Shown one piece after another: positions 18,780 through 26,262 of a stretch of DNA of 64,000 nt (position 1 is its first letter; every line of letters starts with the position of its first letter). This stretch comes from DATHZQ01 sp965216945. GTDB taxonomy: Bacteria > Actinomycetota > Acidimicrobiia > Spongiisociales > UBA5794. The notes beneath the pieces were generated by a model. The model was not told where the DNA came from. It did no database searches and saw only the letters and a list, made by a program, of their open reading frames with translations. The position numbers and the translations under genes are program-made. The stretch lies in the NCBI GenBank assembly GCA_965216945.1, contig CBDCGU010000003.1:2790001-2854000 (forward strand). The letters are read 5' to 3'.

Positions 18780-18862
18780 GTGGGGTGCACCGCACGGGTC
18801 GCTGCACCCCACATCGAGGGGGTTCCGCGGAGCTCCACCCCCTCGAGCACCCCCACACCCGC
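18780..18862. repeat. paired hairpins, divergent member of dispersed repeat family
   Basis: Two strong stems follow the sortase gene. The first is GTGGGGTGCA (18780-18789) with TGCACCCCAC (18803-18812). The second is CGAGGGGGT (18815-18823) with ACCCCCTCG (18837-18845) around a CCGCGGAGCTCC loop, then a C-rich stretch. The second has the same G-run, GCGGAGCT loop, C-run plan as copies A and B. No gene is seen in 18716-19099 beyond these elements. Confidence 0.65.
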
Positions 18863-18913
18863 CCGAAGGCTGCGCGTTTCGAGGGACTTGGGGCGACGAG
18901 CGGAGCGATGTCG

Positions 18914-19011
18914 GGAGGGGAGTCTGAGGGGAAGCTCCGCGCCTCCCCTCAGATCTCGTCGCAGCCACTTGTTGCTGCGACGAGCAAAGACAGCCGGCCC
19001 GAAGGGCCGAC
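18914..19011 (-). repeat. dispersed intergenic hairpin repeat, copy B (inverted)
   Basis: The reverse complement matches 13361-13462 almost throughout. The CTGAGGGGA (18924-18932) and TCCCCTCAG (18944-18952) arms are each one base shorter than in copy A, so one G and the paired C have both gone: a compensatory difference that keeps the stem. Confidence 0.9.
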
Positions 19012-19023
19012 AACCAAACTCGA

Positions 19024-19043
19024 CCCCGAGCGAATGCTCGGGG
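19024..19043 (+). terminator. hairpin before the PDZ/Lon-like protease gene
   Basis: CCCCGAGC pairs with GCTCGGGG around GAAT. It lies 56 bases upstream of the next start and may end transcripts from the sortase side; no T-run follows. Confidence 0.4.
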
Positions 19044-19086
19044 GTGAAACAAATGCCTTGGTCGCTCAATAGTCACTGTCGCTCTG

Positions 19087-19092
19087 TACCAT
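19087..19092 (+). promoter_or_regulatory. TACCAT box, probable leaderless promoter
   Basis: TACCAT lies seven bases before the ATG at 19100, with no Shine-Dalgarno site between. Confidence 0.45.
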
Positions 19093-19099
19093 TCCGCAA

Positions 19100-20260
19100 A
19101 TGGATTCCACCGATCTGTCCCTTGGTCCGGCGGACGGCGCCGTCATCGTCGAGCCGGTCGACCCGTGGGCAGACGTCCCCGACGAGTTGCGACCGACGCC
19201 AAAGCTTCCGAAATGGCCGTTCGTGGTGGCCGGGATCATCCTCCTCATCGGTGCGGCGATCGCCGTGGCCTGGCCCATCAACGTCCCGTACTACGCCCTG
19301 TCGCCGGGACCGGTGAACGACACCAGTGACTTCGTCATGGCAGCCGGTGCTGCGGGAGAGGAGGGGGGAGATCTGTTCTTCCTCACGGTGTCCCTGCGTG
19401 AGATCAATGCGCTGGAGTACGTGGGTGCGGTACTGGACGAAGAGGTGGATCTGAGCCCGCGCGAGAACATCCGCCCTGCCGGAGTGTCGCAAGACGACCT
19501 CCGGCAGCAGAACATCGACCTCATGGCCACCTCGAAGCTCAATGCCAAGTTCGTGGCGCTCACGCAGCTGGGCTACGAGGTGACGTTCATCGGCTCGGGC
19601 GCCGAGGTCAACTCGGTAGTCGAGGGTTCCGCGGCAGAAGGACTCATCGAGGTGGGCGACCTGATCACGGCGGTCGACGGGGAGCCCGTGGAGTTCTCCG
19701 AGGATGCGGTGGAGTTGATCGGGGGGCGCAGCCCCGGTGAGGTCGTTGCCGTCACCCTCGATCGAACCACTCCCGACGGCGACGTCGAGACTCTGACGGT
19801 CGAGGTGACGCTCAAGCCGTTCCGATTCATCGATGACGACGGCGTGGTGCAGGAGGAGCCGGAGCGTGGCATGGTCGGTGTGCTGCTGGTGAACGGACCG
19901 ACCGAGGCCGAGTTCCCTGTGGATGTCGAGATCGATTCCCAGAACATCGGTGGACCGTCTGCAGGGCTCATGTTTGCCCTGGAGATCATGAACCAGCTCA
20001 CCGAAGAGGATCTGACGCGCGGTCACCGCATCGCCGGCACCGGCACCATCGCCGCCGACGGGACGGTGGGTGCGATCGGAGGTGTCCGTCAGAAGGTGTT
20101 CGGCGCCATCGACGTGGGTGCGGCGTACGTTCTCGTGCCCGCCGGTAACTATGAGGAAGCCGTCGATGCTGCTGGCGACCGGATCGTTGTCGTTCGTGTC
20201 GCCACGATCGACGATGCCGTGACGTTTCTCGAGTCGCTGGAGCCTGCTTCCGGGGCGTAG
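19100..20260 (+). CDS. PDZ and Lon-like (S16) membrane protease, YlbL type
   Basis: A 386-residue membrane-anchored serine protease. A single transmembrane helix (WPFVVAGIILLIGAAIAVAW) near residues 41-60 is followed by an extracytoplasmic region, a PDZ domain (SVVEGSAAEGLIEVGDLITA) near 180-250 and a C-terminal Lon protease domain. The catalytic dyad is Ser287 in NIGGPSAGLMFAL and Lys332 in GGVRQKVFGA. Length and order fit the YlbL family conserved in Gram-positives. In actinobacteria it commonly sits beside UPF0182, as here. Substrates are unknown. Confidence 0.92.
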   Translation: MDSTDLSLGPADGAVIVEPVDPWADVPDELRPTPKLPKWPFVVAGIILLIGAAIAVAWPINVPYYALSPGPVNDTSDFVMAAGAAGEEGGDLFFLTVSLREINALEYVGAVLDEEVDLSPRENIRPAGVSQDDLRQQNIDLMATSKLNAKFVALTQLGYEVTFIGSGAEVNSVVEGSAAEGLIEVGDLITAVDGEPVEFSEDAVELIGGRSPGEVVAVTLDRTTPDGDVETLTVEVTLKPFRFIDDDGVVQEEPERGMVGVLLVNGPTEAEFPVDVEIDSQNIGGPSAGLMFALEIMNQLTEEDLTRGHRIAGTGTIAADGTVGAIGGVRQKVFGAIDVGAAYVLVPAGNYEEAVDAAGDRIVVVRVATIDDAVTFLESLEPASGA

Positions 20261-20299
20261 CGGCCCTCCCATTGTCGGTGAATCGGGGAGTTCCTCGGG

Positions 20300-20305
20300 T
20301 ATCGT
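20300..20305 (+). promoter_or_regulatory. TATCGT box, probable leaderless promoter
   Basis: TATCGT ends six bases before the ATG at 20312; no ribosome-binding site is visible. Confidence 0.45.
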
Positions 20306-20311
20306 CGCCCA

Positions 20312-22300
20312 ATGGACGCCGATCCGACCGCCGACGCCGTTCGCAAACGCTCGTTCAGTGCGGCGTTGCGCGGCTACGACCGCACCGAGGTGGATCGATT
20401 CCGTGAGGAGATGGCGACCCGGATCGGTGAGCTCGAATCCCAGCTGAGCGACGCCGGCGCACGCCTGAGGCAGCTCGGTATCGACGACGTCCCGCTGCTG
20501 AGCGACGAGCTCGCCAAGGTCGGGGCGGACATCGATTCCATTCTCGAAGAGGCGCGTCGCACCGCAACGGACATGCGAGAGCGTGCCCGTCGAGATGCCG
20601 ACGAGTGGCGATCGGCGGCTGAGGCCGCCGCCGCGGCCATGCGCACCGAGGCTCAGGAGGTCGCCGAGCAACTCCGGGGCCATGCGTGGCGCGAGGGCAC
20701 CGATCTCCTGGATCTTGCTCAGGAGGAGGCAGAACGTCTCGTCGCCGCCGGCCGGCAGGACGTGCTGTTCATACGCGCCGAGGCTGAGCGGGAGGTGCTC
20801 CGACTCACCGGGGAGGCGCGTCGAGAGGCCGAGGATCTGCTGCGCAACGCCAGGGCCGAAGCCGATCGCCTCGTCGCCGATGCGGACGCCGAAGCGGGGC
20901 AGATCGTCCAGGAGGCGCAACGCTCCGTCCAAGGCGCACTGGAGCGCACGAGGACGCTCGAAGCTCGGCGCGCCGAGCTACTCGAAGAGATCGACTCCAC
21001 GCGGCTGACCCTCGAGGCCATGCAGCGAGGTACCGTCGAGGCGCAGCGTGTTGTCCGACCCGGCCAGGAGCCGCCCGAGTTGGAGTGGCCGGAGGACCAG
21101 GACGACGGTGCGGTGAAGATCGTCGCTCCAACGCCGCAACTCATCAGCGGCCCCATCGATGCCGACGAGCTGGTGGCCGAGGTGGAGCAACTGCGCTCCG
21201 CCCGCCCCGAGCCGGAGCCGGAACCGCCGCCGGAGGTGGAGCCCGAACCCGTACCGGAACTCGAACCTGTACCGGAACCCGAACCCGCTGCAGATCTGGA
21301 GCTCGAGCCTACGGCACAACCGGAACGCGAGCCTGCACCGAAGCCTGAGCTCGAGCCAGCGCCGGAGTCCGAGCCTGCGGCACGACCGGAACGCGAGCCT
21401 GCACCGAAGCCCGAGCCCGCTGCGGATCTGGAGTCCGAGGCTGCGGCGCAACCGGAACGGGAGCCTGCACCGGAGCCTGAGCCTGACGAGGAGAACGAGG
21501 CGTTGGCGGGGTTGTTCGCCCAGTTGCGCACGCCCACCGAGCCGGCGCCCATCGAGGAGCCTGCGGCCGCCGCCGGGGACCGAGACCCCGGCACCACGGT
21601 CCCGGCGCCGGAGCCCCCAGTACCGCCACGGGTGGCAACGTCCGGCCCCGCCGGGGAAGGGGCATTCGAACTGCGCGACCGGCTGCTGCTGCCGATCGAG
21701 AACCGAGCGCTGCGTTCCGTCAAGCGCCACCTCGTCGAGCTGCAGAGCCACGTCCTCGAAGAGTTGAGAACCGCCCGGGGTAAATGGTCACCCGATCCCG
21801 ACGAGTTCCTTGCGGAGATGAGCGACGACATCGTGCTGATGCGGCAGGAGGCGCATGCCGCCGGTGGGGTCGCCGCGGGTGAGCTGACCGGCCGCACCTC
21901 CATCGATGTGACCGCCCCTCCTGGTAACCCCGCCACCCGTGAGTTCGCCGAGTCATTGATTGCCGCCGTGGCAGCAGCACACGAGCGTGCGGTTCGGGAC
22001 GAGGCAGGCGCCCGCGAGCTGGCGTCGGCCGTGTCCCGTGTCTTCCGGGCGTGGCGGACGGACGAGGCGGAGCGGCGACTCCGCAGCGCGTCGTACCGGG
22101 CCTACCACGAAGGGCTCGTGGCGGGCTTTGCCGCCGCCGGCGTGGCAGCAGTCACGGCCGTCACCACCGGCCGTCCGTGTGCCGAGTGTCCCGCCGGTGC
22201 GGAGTGGGCGCCGGGAGGCGACCTGCCTGCGGGCTGTGAGATGCCACCGGCCCACGTCGAGTGCTCGACGACGGTCGTACCGGCGGGAATGGCGGGTTGA
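20312..22300 (+). CDS. DivIVA-like coiled-coil protein with PE-rich linker and phage minor-head-like C-terminus
   Basis: A 662-residue protein. Residues 10-45 (KRSFSAALRGYDRTEVDRFR) match the DivIVA/GpsB-type membrane-curvature domain. A long Ala/Glu/Arg coiled coil runs to about 250, then a low-complexity EPEP/EPAP linker to about 390. A second helical domain follows from LRDRLLLPIENRALRSVKRH. The C-terminal 70 residues carry SYRAYHEGLVAGFAAAG, then GRPCAECPAGA and PPAHVECSTTVVP. That Cys-x-x-Cys, His-x-x-Cys plan resembles the C-terminus of SPP1 gp7/Mu gpF-type phage minor head proteins. A role in cell poles or division is an inference from the N-terminus only. Confidence 0.75.
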   Translation: MDADPTADAVRKRSFSAALRGYDRTEVDRFREEMATRIGELESQLSDAGARLRQLGIDDVPLLSDELAKVGADIDSILEEARRTATDMRERARRDADEWRSAAEAAAAAMRTEAQEVAEQLRGHAWREGTDLLDLAQEEAERLVAAGRQDVLFIRAEAEREVLRLTGEARREAEDLLRNARAEADRLVADADAEAGQIVQEAQRSVQGALERTRTLEARRAELLEEIDSTRLTLEAMQRGTVEAQRVVRPGQEPPELEWPEDQDDGAVKIVAPTPQLISGPIDADELVAEVEQLRSARPEPEPEPPPEVEPEPVPELEPVPEPEPAADLELEPTAQPEREPAPKPELEPAPESEPAARPEREPAPKPEPAADLESEAAAQPEREPAPEPEPDEENEALAGLFAQLRTPTEPAPIEEPAAAAGDRDPGTTVPAPEPPVPPRVATSGPAGEGAFELRDRLLLPIENRALRSVKRHLVELQSHVLEELRTARGKWSPDPDEFLAEMSDDIVLMRQEAHAAGGVAAGELTGRTSIDVTAPPGNPATREFAESLIAAVAAAHERAVRDEAGARELASAVSRVFRAWRTDEAERRLRSASYRAYHEGLVAGFAAAGVAAVTAVTTGRPCAECPAGAEWAPGGDLPAGCEMPPAHVECSTTVVPAGMAG

Positions 22301-22314
22301 CGTCGCAACTGCAA

Positions 22315-22320
22315 TAGACT
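22315..22320 (+). promoter_or_regulatory. TAGACT box, probable leaderless promoter of UPF0182 gene
   Basis: TAGACT lies seven bases before the GTG at 22328. A TTGACG at 22297-22302 is too close (12 bases) to be a standard -35. Confidence 0.4.
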
Positions 22321-22327
22321 CCCGCCG

Positions 22328-25219
22328 GTGATCAACAGAGATCCGGTTCCCCTCCGTCCTCGCAGCCGCTCGCGCCGCCTCCTCACCTTCCTGGCGGGCG
22401 GGTTGATCATTCTCTTGTTCATGCTGCGATCGATCGCCACGTTCTGGACGGACTACCTCTGGTTCGACTCGCTCTCTCTCACGGGCGTGTGGAGCACCCT
22501 GGTGTTCACGAAGGTGTGGCTCGTTCTCGCCGCGACGATCGCCGCCGCCCTCCTGATCTGGCTCAACCTGTGGCTCGCCAACCGGCTCTCCCCACGCACC
22601 CGGGCGGCTCCGGGCAGTCCGGACGAGGAGCTGCTGGAGCGGTGGCAGCAGTGGGTCGCCCCGAGGGAGAACCTGATCCGCTTCGCCATCTCGGCCGGTC
22701 TCGGCCTGTTGCTCGGCCTCGGTGCCTCGCTGTGGTGGCAGGACTTCCTGTTCTTCCGTCATGGGGGCGACTTCGACCTCGTCGACCCGATCTTCAAGAA
22801 CGATGTCGGGCTGTATGTCTTCCAGCTCCCGTTCTATCGCTCGGTCTTCGGCTGGCTGTTCCAACTCTTCATCGTGGTGGCGCTGGTCGTCGCCGTCGTT
22901 CACTACCTCAACGGCGGAATCCAGGTTCAGCAAGAATCACGCCGGGTCAGCCCGGGAGTGAAGGTCCACCTCTCCGTCATCTTCGCCGTGCTGGCCCTAC
23001 TCAAGGCCGTCGGCTACTGGCTCGACACGTGGGACCTGCTCTACTCCGAACGTGGCCAGGTGATCGGGGCCTCCTACACGGACGTGAACGCCCAGCTGCC
23101 TGCGCTGCGGCTACTGATCCTGATCTCGATCGTCGCCGCCATCATCCTGCTGGTCAACCTCTGGTTCCGCGGGTGGACGCTGCCGTTGGTGGCGCTGGGT
23201 TTGTGGCTCTTCACCTCGATCGTCGTCGGTGGGCTGTATCCCGCCTTCATCCAGCGCTTCCGGGTCGTGCCTGAGGAGGTGAACCGTGAGGTCGACTTCG
23301 TCGATCACAACATCGAGTTCACGCGGTATGCGTTCGGGCTCGATACCGTCGAGGTGCGCGACTTCGACGCCTCCAGCGACCTCGAAGCGGCCGACCTCGA
23401 GGCGAACCGGTCCACCATCGACAACATTCGCCTGTGGGATCCGTCTGTGCTGCGCACCACCTATCGAGAGTTGCAGGAGATCAGGACGTTCTATGGCATC
23501 GAGGACGTCGATGTCGACAGATACATGATCGACGGCGAGCTGACCCAAGTCATGGTCTCCGCCCGCGAGCTCGATGAGAACAACATCCCGGGCGGCGGCT
23601 GGGTGAACGAGAAGCTGGTCTACACCCACGGGTTCGGTGCGGTGCTGTCCCCGGCCAACGACGTCACGACCGCCGGCCAGCCGGCGTTCCTCATCCAGGA
23701 CATCCCCCCGATCTCGACCGTCGACGACCTCCAGGTCGACCAGCCGCGGATCTACTTCTCCGACACGGCAGACGAGGACTACCTGATCGTCAACACGAAC
23801 GAGCAGGAAGTCGACTTCCCCGTGGGCAACAGCGATGTGGCACGCAACTCCTACGACGGCGCCGGCGGGGTCGAGTTGGGGAACGCCTTGCGTCAGGCGG
23901 CCTGGGCGTTGCGGTTTGGCGACGTGGACGTGCTGATCTCGGGCGAGCCTCGCCAAGACAGCCGGGTGCTCCTCGAGCGCAACATCAGGGATCGTGTCGA
24001 GCGGGTCGCTCCGTTCCTCTTCGCCGATGCGGATCCCTATCTCGTGCTCGCCGGCGGTCAGCTGACATGGGTGCTCGATCTCTACACCGTCTCGAGCAAT
24101 TTCCCATACTCGTCCACTGCTCTCACCGGCAGGTTGGATCGCACCCGTGGCCTGCCGATCTCGTTCAACTACATCCGCAATCCGGTCAAGGCGACCGTCG
24201 ACGCCTTCACGGGCGAGATGACCTTCTACGTCATCGACGACAGCGATCCGCTGATCCAGGCGCAGCGACGGATCTTCCCGGAGCTCTTCACGGACGAGGA
24301 GCTGCCACAGGAACTGCTCGAGCACCTGCGCTACCCGGAAGACCTGTTCCGCGTGCAGTCGGACATGTACCTGCTGTACCACATGACGAATGCCCGCGAG
24401 TTCTTCAACGTCGTCGATCCGTGGCAGATCGCCAGTGACCCTTCCACATCCCAGCGCACCGAGCTGCGGGGTCTGTTCATCGACGACGAGGGCAACCAGC
24501 TCCGGCCGATGCTGCCTTACTACCTGCTGATGAAGCTGCCCGAGGAGGACGGCCTGTCGTTCCTCATCATGCAGCCGTTCACTCCCGAGAACCGACCGAA
24601 CATGACCTCCTTCATGGTCGCCAAATCCGGGCCGGCGCAATACGGGCAGATCATCGACTACCGGCTTCCGGCGCAATCGGCTCAGCAAGGCCCTGGCCAG
24701 GTCGGCAACTTCATCAACCAGGATCCGGCGATCTCAGCCGAGTTCACCCTGCTGGGTCAGGGCGGGTCTGAGGTGATCCAGGGCAACATGCTCGTCGTGC
24801 CCGTCGAAGAGTCGTTGCTCTACGTGCAACCCATCTACATCCGTGCCGACCCGGAGGGCAGCAGCGACTCCTCCGGCATCCCGGAGTTCAAGCGCGTCGT
24901 GATCTCCTTCGATGGCCGTATCGAGATGCGGGAGACCCTGGACGAGGCGCTGGCCGCCATCTTCGGGGACCTGGCGTCGGGCCCGCCGGACGCCGGCGGT
25001 GCGCCGGATCCTGGATCAACGGGAGACGGTGTCGAGGTTCCCGAGGAGGTCGCTGCTCTCCTCGCCGCCGCCGCCGAAGCCCTGGACGAGGCGGATGCGG
25101 CGCTGCGCAGCGGCGATCTCGGTCTCTATCAGCAGAAGGTCCAGGAGGCTCAGGAGTTCATCGAGCGGGCTCGGGCCCTGGCCGGCGACGTACCACCCGA
25201 GGGGACCACCGAGGGTTGA
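22328..25219 (+). CDS. UPF0182 family membrane protein
   Basis: A 963-residue protein with seven or so N-terminal transmembrane helices (from LLTFLAGGLIILLFMLRSIA to about residue 310) and a large extracytoplasmic domain. RSIATFWTDYLWFDSL, YPAFIQRFRVVPEEVNRE and FTRYAFGLDTVEVRDF are typical of the UPF0182 family, which is widespread in actinobacteria and has no settled function. The C-terminus has an acidic helix (EVAALLAAAAEALDEADAAL) also usual for the family. A leaderless GTG start is likely. Confidence 0.93.
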   Translation: MINRDPVPLRPRSRSRRLLTFLAGGLIILLFMLRSIATFWTDYLWFDSLSLTGVWSTLVFTKVWLVLAATIAAALLIWLNLWLANRLSPRTRAAPGSPDEELLERWQQWVAPRENLIRFAISAGLGLLLGLGASLWWQDFLFFRHGGDFDLVDPIFKNDVGLYVFQLPFYRSVFGWLFQLFIVVALVVAVVHYLNGGIQVQQESRRVSPGVKVHLSVIFAVLALLKAVGYWLDTWDLLYSERGQVIGASYTDVNAQLPALRLLILISIVAAIILLVNLWFRGWTLPLVALGLWLFTSIVVGGLYPAFIQRFRVVPEEVNREVDFVDHNIEFTRYAFGLDTVEVRDFDASSDLEAADLEANRSTIDNIRLWDPSVLRTTYRELQEIRTFYGIEDVDVDRYMIDGELTQVMVSARELDENNIPGGGWVNEKLVYTHGFGAVLSPANDVTTAGQPAFLIQDIPPISTVDDLQVDQPRIYFSDTADEDYLIVNTNEQEVDFPVGNSDVARNSYDGAGGVELGNALRQAAWALRFGDVDVLISGEPRQDSRVLLERNIRDRVERVAPFLFADADPYLVLAGGQLTWVLDLYTVSSNFPYSSTALTGRLDRTRGLPISFNYIRNPVKATVDAFTGEMTFYVIDDSDPLIQAQRRIFPELFTDEELPQELLEHLRYPEDLFRVQSDMYLLYHMTNAREFFNVVDPWQIASDPSTSQRTELRGLFIDDEGNQLRPMLPYYLLMKLPEEDGLSFLIMQPFTPENRPNMTSFMVAKSGPAQYGQIIDYRLPAQSAQQGPGQVGNFINQDPAISAEFTLLGQGGSEVIQGNMLVVPVEESLLYVQPIYIRADPEGSSDSSGIPEFKRVVISFDGRIEMRETLDEALAAIFGDLASGPPDAGGAPDPGSTGDGVEVPEEVAALLAAAAEALDEADAALRSGDLGLYQQKVQEAQEFIERARALAGDVPPEGTTEG

Positions 25220-25300
25220 CGAGCTGCGACCGGCGAGCGGACGCCCGCCGGGTCGGAATCCTTTGCATACGTTCTCATGACCGTTCCTGCGACGTCGGAG

Positions 25301-25306
25301 TAGCGT
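25301..25306 (+). promoter_or_regulatory. TAGCGT box, probable leaderless promoter of nitrilase gene
   Basis: TAGCGT ends six bases before the ATG at 25313, with no Shine-Dalgarno site. Confidence 0.45.
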
Positions 25307-25312
25307 GATGCG

Positions 25313-26260
25313 ATGCGTATCGCCGCAGCCCAGACCGCACCGGCGTGGGGCGATGCCCCCGCTACCACCGACATCGTGATCGAGTGGCTGGAGCGCGCCG
25401 CCTCCGAGAAGGTCGAGCTGCTTGCCTTTGGCGAGACATTCCTGTCGGGCTACCCGTTTTGGGTGGCGCGCACCGATGGGGCTCGGTTCGATGCAGCCGA
25501 CCAGAAGGAGGCCTATGCCTTCTACCTCGATGCAGCAGTCACGCTCGAAGGGCCTGAGCTTGCGCTGATCCGGCAGGCTGCGGGCGACCATGGCATCTTC
25601 ACGTACGTCGGGGTCACCGAGCGGTCGCTGAGCGGCGGCACGGTCTATGCGTCGCTCATCGCCATCGACGCCGAAGCGGGCATCGTCAGCGTGCACCGCA
25701 AGACCATGCCGACGTACGAGGAGCGGATGGTGTGGGGCATCGGCGACGGTCACGGTCTCCAGGTTCACGATGTCGGGGGTGTTCGGGTCGGTGGTCTCAA
25801 CTGCTGGGAGAACTGGGTGCCCGTCGTCCGCCACAGCTTGTATGCGCAGGGCGAACACGTGCACGTGGCGGCGTGGCCGGGCTCGACGCAGCTCACAGAG
25901 GACATCACGCGGTTCATCGCCCGAGAGGGCCGGTGCTTCGTGCTGTCCGCCGGTGCGCTCCTGCGCGACACGGACGTCCCCGACGAGTTCCCGCTCAAGG
26001 CGGCGAGCTTCGCCGGGCCGGAGCTGGCCTACGACGGTGGCTCGGCGATCGCCGGTCCGGACGGCAACTGGCTCGTCGAGCCCGTGGCCGGCGAGGAGCG
26101 GCTCGTGGTCGCCGACATCGACATGGCGGCAGTGCGCGGCGAGCGGCAGAACTTCGACCCGGCGGGTCACTACTACCGCGCCGACGTGTTCTCCGTCACC
26201 GTCGACCGCAGCCGCCACCGTCCCGCGAGCTTCGATGACCCTCGAGACCGGCGAGTGTGA
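25313..26260 (+). CDS. nitrilase-superfamily carbon-nitrogen hydrolase
   Basis: A 315-residue cytosolic hydrolase with the Glu-Lys-Cys triad of the nitrilase superfamily: Glu41 in LLAFGETFLSGYPFW, Lys130 in VHRKTMPTYEERMVWG and Cys164 in GGLNCWENWVPV. The LNCWEN cysteine context and the length fit the branch-1 nitrilases and cyanide hydratases, which turn nitriles into acids and ammonia, better than amidases. It converges on the CapA-type gene with two bases between stops. Substrate unknown. Confidence 0.88.
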   Translation: MRIAAAQTAPAWGDAPATTDIVIEWLERAASEKVELLAFGETFLSGYPFWVARTDGARFDAADQKEAYAFYLDAAVTLEGPELALIRQAAGDHGIFTYVGVTERSLSGGTVYASLIAIDAEAGIVSVHRKTMPTYEERMVWGIGDGHGLQVHDVGGVRVGGLNCWENWVPVVRHSLYAQGEHVHVAAWPGSTQLTEDITRFIAREGRCFVLSAGALLRDTDVPDEFPLKAASFAGPELAYDGGSAIAGPDGNWLVEPVAGEERLVVADIDMAAVRGERQNFDPAGHYYRADVFSVTVDRSRHRPASFDDPRDRRV

Positions 26261-26262
26261 AG

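Noticed and set aside
22297..22320. TTGACG/TAGACT sigma70 promoter before UPF0182
   Set aside because: Spacing of 12 bases is too short; only the TAGACT box is retained.
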